A stretch of DNA of 64,000 nt from Mansonella perstans (Eukaryota > Nematoda > Chromadorea > Rhabditida > Onchocercidae). The stretch lies in contig JBAMDO010000564.1 in the NCBI GenBank assembly GCA_037074765.1, forward strand, positions 620,001-684,000, written 5' to 3'. The position numbers and the translations under genes were made by a program. Shown in pieces: positions 1-11,944 of this stretch. How positions within the stretch are numbered: position 1 is the first letter of the stretch; each line of letters opens with the position of its first letter. A model generated the notes under the pieces. It made no database searches. It was not told where the DNA came from and saw only the letters and a list, made by a program, of their open reading frames with translations.

Positions 1-3000
1 CTGATACATTCATTACACAAAAAAAAAAGCTAGTTAGGAACTATTTGGCTTTCACCACTTTGGAGCCTCTTTTTCTAGAAAGAAGCCAATATGTTCGATA
101 CAACTACAACCTACAAAAAAAGTAATACGAGCTTCGATCTACCAAACATCAATATGAGCTTCTACCACACATCTACCATCTACCACACAATGATACGAAC
201 TTCCATCTATCGGTCATAGTTCATATACTAACAACCATTATGGTTACGAGCCAGATGATTATGAAATTTCATTAAGTGGCCTTTTGAATCTTACTTACAT
301 GACAGTGTTGGGCATTTTTATATTTCTGCGTATATTTGTCAAGTAATTCTATGAAAATTTGAAAATTTTCAAATTTTCAAAAATCAATTTCAACACATTG
401 CAAAATTTCATCAATTTCTGGATAATTTCATTTGCATTCTCGTTGAATATTAAAAAAAGGATCAATGAATCGTCATAATAGAACGCAAAAATTCTACTTT
501 TAAATTAAACTCATTTTCATGATCTCAACAATATTTTTAGAATTTGCATTTAAATTTATGTCGTGAATTTGTATGTAATTAATTTTATTCATACTGATAA
601 ATTTGTATGTAATTAATGGCATTCATACCACTCACAAGCTATTATCAATGATAATGAAGTTTTTAGTTTGTTTCTTCATATGATATTATAATTAACTTAT
701 TTGGCTATGCTTGAAAGGCTCGATAATTTGTACAATCTCTTAATGAATCCCGGTTCCTTCCATTAATAATATGATCGCTTTATCGCTATTTCATTTTACT
801 GTTGCGCTTAATTGTAGAAATCTTCATCTTATATGAGGTGTTCTGTGTCTGTATGTGTTTGTATGTAAATTTGTTTTTTTTTTTTAAATCCGTTCAATTA
901 TCACTCAGTTATAACACTGTCACCACATTTAAAAGGCAGTTGAAAAAATCAATTACACGGAGAAATATTTAAAGAGAAAGAGATGGAAGAAGCGAAAGAG
1001 GAAAATATTTAAAGAGAAAGAAATGGAAGGAGAGAAAGAAAGAAAAATTTTTAAAAATTTGAAAATGTAACGTCATTTTACACGTTACGTAGCTTTTTAA
1101 AAAGTCATGGATAATTTTTTTTGGTTTCAAAAAAATTTCATTTCGTCCATTCACTTCAGCTAAACCTACTATTAATCTAATGTTTTGACTGCCTAGTCTA
1201 AAAATTGATTCAAATTCAATATTCAAAACACATTTAATGATTATCAAGGATAAGGAGATATTATTTTTCAACCTTACTTTCACTTCATTCTTTCCCCTCA
1301 AGGTTTTTTTCTGAAGAAAAGAAGCATCAAATTGTCGATATTATAAAACGAAACGTTATTGAGTGACTAAATGCAATTAGCATCTAAAGATAATATTTGT
1401 TTCCGTACTTCTCATAAATTGAAGTTTAGAAAACGTAGATTTGTTAACGCTATCAAATTCTAATGGTCATTTAAAAATTTTGGAAAAAAAATTTACTTGA
1501 ACGGGAATTCCACATTTTGAAAAGTCTGCTTTCGTATTATAAATTTAAGTTTGCCATAATATTCTTCGAATCGGTAAGTTAGTGTTTTCAGTAAATTTAA
1601 ATCACAATATCTCCAGTTTATACAGATTCAATTTTCAAGTACATAATGTTTTAGAAGCATTGTAGTCTTAGTAAATCAAAATCAACTGCCTTAAAATTGA
1701 ATCTGCCAATAGTGCACAAAAATTTCACGTCAATTTCGAAATTTATTTTAGACCAAGCTTAACTTGTCGAAGTTTGCAAAAGTTTGAATTTAGGATTTTC
1801 TAACAAGTAAAAATGTTTCATTTTACACTAATTTGTTATATTCATTTCATTTTAATCTTTTATCTTTTCCATGAGGAATTTTTATTTGTGTAGAAAAATG
1901 CTGTAATTCCCTGCAGCAACAAAATGCTTTGAAATTGTTTAATAGACTTTTCGGCACGATGTATACTTACGTCGTAATTTCCTAGCATCGCGCTATTCAT
2001 TACTACTCTTCTCTCTTTATCAAACATTTGGCAGTCGATCGATTCCTATCTTTTTTCTTGATCACAGAAATTTGAAATGATGATATATATTTATCTTTAT
2101 GGTAAAACGAAAACAATATATGATTATGATGATCGTAACAATAGCACCATTATTGCTACCTGCATTTTGTGGTACTTATCACTTATATTCTTAATTTTAC
2201 CACCTTTGATCTTTTAAAAAGGAATAAAAGTTTTTCCTGTAATGTATATCTGTGAGAAGGAAATTCTTTTTTAGTTTTTAATAAATGATCAAATGGCTAC
2301 TTCATGCAATTACAGTCATTTTTTTTTTTTTTTAGAACATATCATTTGAAAATAGATGGACCCTGTTTTAAGGGACACTGATAGTTCTTTTAAGGAATGG
2401 GAAGTGTTTCAGCACAGTTTGCACTATACAAAGAACTGCTATTCAACAATTTAATTCTGTTCCTACTATCTTCAAAAGTTTATGAAACAAAGATAAAAAG
2501 ATTGTGGATGTTGTTCAGAGGCAGGAAGATGGAAAAGAATGACATAGAGAGGTAAACTGAAGAAAATCTCAAATATTACGTCTTTAAATTTATTATATAG
2601 TCATGGCGATTTGACCTTTTCCGTAAATTAATTTTAAAAAATGAAACGACTCAACAACATTTCCAATTCCTTTCGTCTCAGTATATCGTACAAAGTTTTT
2701 TTCTTGATGAAAGATTCCTTTTATCTTTTTTCCTTTCGTTTTACCAGTCAAGCAATCACTTAGTTTTATTGAGAACTAGTTTTTCGAGTGAATCCATCAA
2801 GGAATATTTATACCGGTGTGCTCGACAATAAAAAGCAATTACTTTTCTTTGGTAAGCAAAAAATTATGAAAAATATTTGCAACAGTAATCTTTCTTTTTG
2901 TGTTGAATAGTTCCAATTTCTTCTCCCATCGTTTCTCGAAAGTTTCATCTAAATATCATATTATCCGGAATGGAAGTCTAAACTGACTGCACTTTTGCTC

Positions 3001-3645
3001 TTTCTCTTCTAACATTTCATGTCAACACATGGGTGGAACAGGACAACTACCTGTCATACAGTTTCGCATATAATCTGTTTTCCACAAAAATGCTCCCCTT
3101 ATAAAGATGCTGCAAATATTTCATGCGCAACCATTTTTCAAATATCATTTCGTACAGCTTCCTTGTGTCGTATCAGTAGGTGAAGAGTGTATTGTGCAGT
3201 TAAATGTGACAGCAGGATAATTTCGTTTTCTTATGAAGTTAGTCTTCTTGGTCCTAATATCAGTTTAAATCTAACTCGGATGTGCAATACTGACATGGAC
3301 AATTTTCGAAATTATAATTAAGGCTTAGAAAAATGGCAAAACATGCAACATATTTATTTGGTATTTTGAGATTTTTTTGGATAAAAAACAAAAAATATTC
3401 TTGATTTATATTTTTAAATAGACAGACAATTCGTAAGTCCCGGTTAAGAAAACTTTTTACTTCGAGATTTTATTCGCAGATTTGGATGTTTAGTAAAAAG
3501 TCATACTCTTCTGTTGTCAAAGAACAGTTTATTACTTCTTCACAGCACAAACGAACTTTGGCAGCATAGATTGAATATGGTAGGATTGAAGGTCGGTATT
3601 TAATAAAATCTAAAGATCGCATCAAATAAAGACGGTGATATTGCA
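1..3645. other. Intergenic AT-rich DNA
   Basis: No exon chain with splice signals and a recognisable product could be built on either strand. The stretch has many short A and T runs (for example around 2320-2335). A 32-codon open frame starts at 2357 after a poly-T/TTTAG, but it resembles nothing I know. The last few hundred bases should hold the collagen promoter, but I see no definite element. Confidence 0.6.
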
Positions 3646-3653
3646 GAGAAAGA
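3641..3653 (+). promoter_or_regulatory. Probable spliced-leader trans-splice acceptor for the collagen gene
   Basis: TTGCAG ends at 3646, only seven bases before the ATG at 3654, with no coding exon upstream. In nematodes this arrangement marks the site where a 22-nt spliced leader is added to the mRNA. It is inferred from sequence only. Confidence 0.5.
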
Positions 3654-5144
3654 ATGAGTACGAAAACAATGATTGGTATCGCAACGACAAGCTGTGCATG
3701 CATCATTGTCATGTCTTTGGTTGCCATTTGTATAATATTCAGTGAAATAAACAGCTTGCGTGACGATGTTATGGATGAAATGGATGTTTTCAGAGTTAGT
3801 GCTTTTCTGAATTCTCGACAGTTTTTTAAAAATCCAAATATAGAATTTAAAGTGTGTAATACGATAACAAAAAAAACATCTTTGTTCACTGAAATTATGA
3901 CAAATGGATTTGTTTATTGTTAGTTATTACTGCAATATCATAAAAGTATAGAAGCAAATGTGATATACTTTAAAAGATTTGATATGAATGATCTAAAATG
4001 GACCATCCGCAACTTTGTGATAATTTATAAACATGAGTTAATTAAGAAACAAAATTAGCTCACATTCAATTTCAATATTTTTTCAGACAGTTGCAGATGA
4101 TACTTGGGAAAGAATAGTAATGCTACATCTTGGTCCAAATAGTCGTAAACAAGAGACGTTCACAACCCTGCTCAACCGATACAAACGGCAGTTTATCCCA
4201 CCACCACACTGCCGTTAGTTTTTAACTCTCAGCGTTAAAGAAATTAAGCCTAGCAAAAATTTTCATCAATCGTGATATTTTTTAAAATTTTAGAAATAAT
4301 TTGGAAGTTCATTCGGAAATATAAATAAGATAAAACGACAAAACTTGTTACAGAATGTCAGGCACCAGAATTGTGTCCACCAGGTCCACCAGGACCACCA
4401 GGTGACAGAGGTCTAAGAGGTATTGATGGACCGCCGGGCGAAGATGGTAGAGATGGCGCTAGTGGTGTGTCGCTACTAGCGACATACCACTTTCCTGGTG
4501 GCTGTATAGAATGCCCGGCGGGACGACCAGGACCACCTGGACCTGATGGTTTAGAAGGGGATTATGGAGCCACAGGACGTCGTGGATCACTTGGAAGACC
4601 AGGCAAGAGTGGGCAACGTGGACCACCTGGACCACCTGGTGAAATGGGCGAGACAGGTCCAGAGGGAGTACCTGGAAGACCAGGGCCACCAGGCAGAGAT
4701 GGAAAACGAGGTACTGGACCACATGGACCGAAAGGACCGACTGGACCAAGAGGACCACCAGGCCAGCCTGGACCGAATGGTATGAGGGGTGCCGATGGTG
4801 AAACAGGAGAGCAAGGTACAGAAGGACGACCAGGACAAAATGGCAGAAAAGGCAAAGATGGACGTCCTGGAGCGGTATATCTGACTTTTTTCAAAAATTT
4901 TCATTTGGGATTTCTATATCGCTTTCGCTTTAAATTTTTGATATAAGCGGAAAATCTAAACTAAATGACTTCTTATCTATCTGCACAAATGTGCAAGAGT
5001 AATGTATTGCTTTGTTCTTTTTTTTAACAACTTGACAATCAGCATATAATATTTTAGCCTGGTAGTCCAGGTTTACCAGGACCAGATGCTCATTACTGCC
5101 CATGCCCAGCTCGAAGTTCAGGATATCTGTCGCAGATACGCTGA
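3654..5144 (+). CDS. Cuticle collagen, nematode type, 4 exons, 291 aa
   Basis: Structural protein of the nematode cuticle, secreted by the hypodermis as a trimer. Exons: 3654-3794, 4087-4213, 4354-4874, 5058-5144, all GT-AG and in phase. The N terminus has a hydrophobic signal/anchor segment (about residues 6-30). RYKR (78-81) is the usual subtilisin/furin-type processing site. Cysteines cluster before the triple helix (91, 97). Gly-X-Y repeats begin near residue 100. They are interrupted at about 127-145 by a non-helical stretch with two cysteines (139, 142), then run on with a few further short breaks. The C terminus carries a final YCPCP cysteine pair and a short tail. The length is normal for the roughly 300-aa cuticle collagens. 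An AATAAA lies at 5305-5310. I cannot assign a particular col, dpy or rol orthologue. Confidence 0.93.
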
Positions 5145-5304
5145 AGACAATCGAGACTCTATGTATACTTCTATATATATATGCTCATTCAAACGGTGAC
5201 ATGGAAACATTAACTTTTTAAAGAAATATTTGTTATTCTGATCGAAGTGACGTGGAATTCAATGAAAATAATTGATGTGATGAAGCTCAAAAAATATGAT
5301 GCAA

Positions 5305-5310
5305 AATAAA
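5305..5310 (+). terminator. Polyadenylation signal AATAAA of the collagen gene
   Basis: AATAAA lies 160 bases after the collagen stop codon, at a plausible distance for the 3' end. Confidence 0.45.
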
Positions 5311-7560
5311 GACTTCATTTCGTGCAAATTTTCACTCAATTTTCATTCAAATCTTCATTATGATTTCAGAAAGTAATGTATAATTAGAAGCTCAAACAAA
5401 TACTTGCCAAGTAATTGGACCATAACTGTGTCACAACAATCATAAAAAGGCAGTCACCTCATAATGTCAAAATATTACGAGATGACAGCTTTTGTGGAGT
5501 TTTTTTCTGTTTAATTCCTTAAGAGCTCGTTAAAATAATGAAATTCTTTGCAGAAGTAACGAAAATGAAAGAAAAGGAAGAACTAAACATTAGCCTTAAT
5601 GTTTAGGATGAAAAATCCTTTTTAGACGTGCCCTTGATAGATTTATTGTATTAGATTTGTGCAGTAGTCATAAGTACCCAAATCTTTAAATCATCCCCTT
5701 AATCTTAATCACAAATTCATAACTGGCAGGCAAAAATTGCTGGAATTAATAAAGGTGAACGGTTAGCTTAGTAGTTTCTAACATTTTCTTAATAAGAACT
5801 ATTTTCATAAATTTTATTAATTTGAAAATAAACTTCTATCAAAACTTTTACATATTAGGAAGCAATCTTTGACTATTTTGCTTATCGCATGGCCAACATC
5901 ACTGACCCAAATTTTAATTTTTGCGAACACCTATTTACCGATTGGGAACAGCTATATTGATTGAATATATTTTTTAAAGATGTCGCGCGTTCTTATCAAA
6001 AAAATATTTTTAATAGAGCGAAATTCAAAATTTTTAAATCTTATGGTTCATTGCTTGGTTTTATGCTCTTACTATTTACCATAAATTGTTGAGTGATTAA
6101 TTAAGATGAAGGAAATTTTCAACGATCAACATTTTGTAAAGTGAAGTATTATCACTATAATTACATAAATGAGGCATTAATCATTATAATTACTCCAACG
6201 ATAAGTGACATTATTTTACAATTGCTTTTTTTTTTTCATATCTTCAAAAATAAGCGAAATATTATGATTAATTCGTAAATGTTGATGTGCAAATAACAAT
6301 TAAAGATTTTAAGTTATTTTTTTTTACTCAAAAACTTTACAAAATTCTATTTCTGGTAAGCGCTTTGAAATTAGAAATATTGTTTAACAGACATTGATGA
6401 TCTTTAAAAATCTAAAGAACAAAATTACTATTTGAGCAAAAATTAAACTGATTGCAAATTGCTCTCATGAATCAGTGCTTTGATATCATCACTCTTAAGT
6501 GATTACAAAGATAATACTGATATCATCGACCTTAATTGATTACAAAGATAATACTGAACAAGAAGTATCCCACACTTCTTTCTTCAACATTATAAATAAA
6601 TCCAGCATAGTAACATAGCCAAAAGTTTGGCCATTTTTTAATTCTTTTGTTTATTTCAAATAATATTGTGCCAACGGCGTAACGAATCAATGAGCGATAT
6701 ATTAGTATCTCTTATCAGTAACTTATCACTCGATATCATCGAATTTCCCGCGGACATATCAAAGACAACATTACGTGTGTTATCTATGGATACGTTATGA
6801 TACTTAGAAAGCATTCACGTGCATCCTTAAACTAAAAAAACTAGCCAAATCTTGCGGTAGTTCACACTTAAATAGAAAAGTTCAGCGGGATCACAATTTT
6901 CATACTGGTGTCTATTGGTGGATTCGGGAAATTAGAACACAAAATTCGAGCAGATGTTAATTCCGAGACTCTTAAGACTTATGAATGATTGTGGGTTTGT
7001 TTTGTTGGCGTTGTACACGTATAATTCTTTTTAGAATAGAGCATGTATACCGTATAAATATCACACTTACGTGAACTTTTCTTCTAAACTCATTTGGCAC
7101 TTCTTCTTAGGATCAAATAATAAAATTCCTTGAAAAAATTTTATTCCAACATAAATAATTATAATTATAGCGATGAGTTGTTTTTGGTTTCTTTATTGCT
7201 AAATTTTTTCAAATAGTCTGTCCATTTCCATTGCATTTATGAATTATCTTTACGAAATTACGCAAATTAGATTCTATTTTTTTGTGTATGTTACCGATGA
7301 TATAATCGAATGTTTAGATCAAAAAGTTTAGGTTCCGGAAGAATTGTATATTTATATAAATTTAATGCCATATCCTTCTTACCTTTTGCTCGCTTTTTTT
7401 ACATCGGAATTTCATTATGGAAGTTAGTGTAGTTCTCATTTTCATCATTTTATCTTTTATCGTTTGCGAGATACAACTTCTTTTATGATTATCTTTAAAT
7501 GATATAATTTTATCAGATTTGGTAACATTTGCTTCAATCAGATTTCTCTGTGGACAGGCA
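5311..7560. other. Intergenic AT-rich DNA with one short tandem duplication
   Basis: No supported gene between the collagen and the next gene. It contains the 37-bp tandem duplication at 6481-6554, listed separately. Confidence 0.6.
6481..6554. repeat. Tandem duplication, 37-bp unit, two copies
   Basis: Copies at 6481-6517 and 6518-6554 both start TGATATCATC and end GATTACAAAGATAATAC. They differ at a few internal positions. Confidence 0.85.
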
Positions 7561-7564
7561 GAAT

Positions 7565-10500
7565 ATGGATGAAGAAGAATTACTGCTGGAAACACCAAGC
7601 ACATTTGTAAGTTTGTGTTTTGATTGTACTCTATCATGTATTGTTTTATACAAATACTTTTCCAGTTCTTTAAACGTCAATCCTGGCCAACTATAAATGA
7701 TGAACTGTTGCTAAATTCATCCGTTTTTCAAACATTAGCCTGTGTATGTTAGGTTGACTTTGATTGCATTGTAATGTGACTTCCGTACGAGTCATTCCAC
7801 TTTTAGAATTTGTCAGGAGTTTGAAATTTGTTGAAAGCACTTTGTTGTTGTCATTTTCAGGATGTTAGTAATCTAAGTGAACTAGATGAATTGGCAATTT
7901 TGGGTGATGACGATATTCAGGAAGAAGGAAGTATAAAAGACGAAATTGTGGAACACCATGAAGAAACTGAAGAACTTGATTATGACGAAGATTTGGAAGC
8001 CGAGAAAGCACCACGTTCATCTAAGTTCACGTCGGAGCGGGTATATCGAGTACTTTCAATATTTCATTGTGCTATAGACTTTTGGAAGGATAGTTTTAGT
8101 TAAGGAAAGATAATATTACAACTCTTAAGCGACGAAAGATAGTTGTATACCTTATGCTGGCATTAGTCTGTGATGTTCTAGGCACCAATACAAAGGCGTT
8201 CATTACTGAATGAAGCAATGTTGAAAAGGGAAGATCAAAATCGAAATACTCTTACAAACAGTGCCTCTTTTAATAAATCGGTGACATGTTTTACTTTTTT
8301 ATAAGCTCGTTGTAATGTTTTTTCTTTTTTTTTGCTGTTCACTCACTATAAATGTTTTTCATGTTTCGGTACATTTTTAGAGATAAAAGGAGTGGACTAA
8401 AATGCACAAATTCTTTGAATCATAAGTAGGAATTATTAATTGAAATTTGTTGAAATTTATCGGATTAACTTGATGAAAAAGTGTTACATATTTCAGTAAT
8501 TTGATGAGAAAGTATTTAAATCTCAGCATGTTGGTGTAAATGTTTCAAGACCCTGATTAATTTTCATATTTACGTAGCAAAGAAACTGCACGAACTTGAA
8601 ATTTTGAATTTGTAATGTTATGGTTGGAACCTAATGTTGTATAATTTTAAAGACTGAACCGGTATGTTTGGAAGAAAATTCATCTCTAGCATCTCAAGTA
8701 CGATCGATGAAGAGTACAACAACAAGGACAGCTCGTGCACCGAAAGTTTTCATCAACCCTCATCACAGAGGCATTATCAGACCACAAGGATCAGCATCAC
8801 GTAACTGTAAGAATACTTTTTGATTTGCCATTTATTTTCTGTTTTCATCAGATAGGTAACACAACTGAAATTTTTGCCATAAACTTTTTAAATTCTTGTG
8901 AGCCTTTTTTGATCATAACTTTACTGCAGTGATTCAATTCCTTATTTTATATATTGCGTTCCTGGTAAATTCGAAACTTTTCACTTTTATTATAGTTATT
9001 GAAAACTTATTAAAAGACAGTTTTTTAATGAAGTAAAGCTCATATACTTACAAGGTTGTAGGCTCTATCGTAATTTTGCGAACAAATGATTTGAAATTGC
9101 AGAGTTTTTGTTTATCTACAACTTCTACTGCAAACTTCTTAAAATTAATTATTTTAAACTATTTGCAGTGCCACTACCATGGGAAGCTGCAGTTAGAGTT
9201 CCTAATGTCCCAGGCTTACGTCATTCGGTAACCATTCCACCACCAAATAGTGTCGCAATATTACCACAAGTGTCACACTCTGTTCCTTTCCCTGTAAGTC
9301 TTGTTTTCATTTTATTACTAATTTTTCAAGTTTTTTAAAGCAGTTATCGGTGACAGTGTGAAATTTGAAATTTTTATCACGAATCAAGAACTACTGTTCA
9401 AAATGACTTTCTAACAAACTTAAAACAAGCAATTATGATCTTATGTAATAACTTTATGGGCATTTACTGTTTTTGCTGAGACTGCTTGGACAAATTCGGT
9501 TGAATTTACGAATGTTTTACTAATTGCGTTTAGTAAGCAATATGTAGCATTTTGCAGTTTGCTGCGAACATCCTAAAATAAGTTTCTTATTACTACATAA
9601 AAAGATTTAACTCTCATATTACCATGAGGTAACCAAATGTTATTAGAATACGAGAACATAAAAAAAAAACATTTAACATAAGTTTGCGCCTGTCTTCACC
9701 AATTATCTTTTTGATGCCTCGGGCAAAAGTGATTCCTTTAAGAGTTTAATATGTATTTAAATTGTTTGATTTTATCCGTCATCACATGCTACAGTTCATT
9801 ATTTAAATCTTGATTTTAGCAGACCTTTCAGATCATTCCATCATCATCCACAGATTTCTCTCGTCCACCACCGCAAATAATGCCACTTCCAAATTATTCA
9901 ACACCACCTCCATCTGTTTATCCTAATCAGTTTATGGCAGAATCTCTTGGTTTTATTCCATCTGTTGGGCAATGGGATCAAATGGTAGAAGGTTTTTTGC
10001 GTCGTACAACGGCTCGGAGCAGATCTCGCTTTTCACGTTCACCGCGATCTTCTTCTTCTTCCCGTTCAAGGTTTATCTCACTGATTATTTCTAAGCTGTT
10101 TTGGGGAAGAATATATATTGAGGTTTAATATATGAATATTATGAATATAAGGTTTGATTAAATAATCTTTAAAATTAACACAGTAGTTTCAAAATTCAAT
10201 TTGTTAATAAGTTGAATAGAGTTTTGAGTCTGGAAAGTTCTTTATTTACTGCAAAAGTAGGGTAGTGAGATATTATTACGAAAATGCAAAAACTCTTTTT
10301 GAGTGGAAGTAGATCGATTTACTAATATGTAATTAGCTAAATTAAGTTGAAATTCATGAAATTTAATCTATAGATCGCGTTCTTATTCATCACATTCTTC
10401 AAGTTCTACGATATCCTCACGTTCTTCGTCACATTCACCTTATCGTCGAGTTCATTCACGCAGTCGACGTTCATCTTCACGCCGTCCACTTAACTATCGT

Positions 10501-11944
10501 TCAAGGTTGAGATTTTAATAATATTCAGTAAAGTTTTCTTTTAAATTTTAATACGAATAATATTTGCGAGCTTATTATTGAGTTCAGTTCATGTTCAGTT
10601 CATTTTTGGTCCAATCACAAAAAAAAAGTTTTTGAAAACTGTTTTTCTTTTCTTTTTCCGACAATACTGATAATTTCAGGAATGATGTGATACGTCGTCG
10701 TCCTGGAGACCGTTTGAGATCATCTGGCGATAGTCACAGAGAGTCTCTGTATCATCCTGATCGTAGCAGAAATCGTGCAAATGATGTAGCGAAACAGGTC
10801 AGTTATGCAGGTTCCTCAAGATTTGTTTGCTTCTAACACTTCTTAGAACCTTTGATTTGAGGTTTTAATTGTTTCAGGAAAAGACCATTGAATGTGCGAA
10901 AGCGATTGGTTTAGACAGTGAATATTTGACAAAGTTGGAGGAGCAGAAAAAAATGCGTGAAGTGATTTTACGAAAAAAAGAAGAACGACGTATTCAAACC
11001 GTTCAACGTCTTGGAGGACCAATTTTTATAACTGACCAGAAATCTGAGCGGCAATTGAGTCGTACCAATAGTTTTGGTGAGCGACGAATTGAGCGTAGTC
11101 GAAGAATAAATGAAGAGCATTCTAATAGACGGAAATTTGGCAGTAAGGCACGAAGAACTAGTGGAATTCGGAATGGTAGGAAGGAACCCGTGAGTGGTGC
11201 AAGCAATGATGTTTCACGAGAAACCACTAATATTAGTCGACTGGAAGCAACAGTTTGTGGGGAAAAAGGTATAGTTACGAATAGTAGTATCATACAGAAG
11301 ATGGAATCTACAGCGGCAGGAAATGATCCTAGTACGGAACAGAAGACAGCAGCAACTACCGCTGCTGCAACAGCTGCAATGACATCAATTCGTCGTGTTA
11401 AGCGAGAAAACGAACAGAACCCGGAACGAGCACGAAAGAAGAAGGCTTACCTGGCTGTTGTTGTTAACTCATTGAATCAAACTCCGATCAATATGGACAG
11501 AGTTAGAATCATTGCTGAGACTGTTGGGCCCACCAAGGTATGTATTGAGGTTTTTTCATGAACTTCTTTTTTAGTAATTTTGTTGTAATAACTAATGGAA
11601 TTTTGATTGATTTGTTTTATAATTTTTTTTTTTGCATAAAAGGCTATCTTAATGAATTGTTTATATATAAAAGAGATTCTTCTATATAAAAAAAATCAAT
11701 TAACCTTTGCTAGTTTAGTAAAAAGTTCGTTATATATAATGAAAAGAGTGAGATCTTATTTCGTTTAAAAAGAGTTCAGAGAAGTAACCACTGTTTTGTT
11801 TAGAAAGTGTGGAAATCATCGGAGAACACAGTATCGCTTATTTTTGAGGAACATGAAAGCGCCAAGAAATTTATGTTTCATTATCACAAGTTTGTTATTG
11901 TGACATTTTATAATTTTACGTTTGTTGGATGTTGTGTATGTTAG
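7565..11944 (+). CDS. RS-rich RNA-binding protein, RBM33-like, 10 exons, 633 aa
   Basis: Probable nuclear RNA-binding protein. Exons: 7565-7606, 7861-8040, 8182-8280, 8653-8806, 9169-9293, 9820-10070, 10374-10505, 10680-10797, 10878-11537, 11804-11944; phases agree throughout. Residues 1-75 are strongly acidic (ELDELAILGDDD, EELDYDEDLEAE). A short KVFINPHHRG motif follows, then a Pro-rich segment, then an Arg/Ser-rich domain at about 268-330. A charged helical, probably coiled-coil stretch (YLTKLEEQKKMREVILRKKE) lies at about 381-400. The C-terminal 75 residues read like one RRM-type fold (AYLAVVV, then VSLIFEEHESAKKFMFHYHK). Acidic N terminus, INPHxxG-type motif, Pro/RS region and small C-terminal RRM match vertebrate RBM33 as I remember it, so the family name is inference. 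A possible trans-splice acceptor (TTTCTCTGTGGACAG) lies just before the ATG. The exon 6 acceptor is NAGNAG-like and could drop one codon. Confidence 0.78.

Noticed and set aside
4459..4904. Several open frames on both strands overlapping the collagen exon
   Set aside because: They are shadows of the GC-rich Gly-X-Y repeat. The plus-strand frame that encodes the collagen has splice sites, a stop and family features; the others have none.
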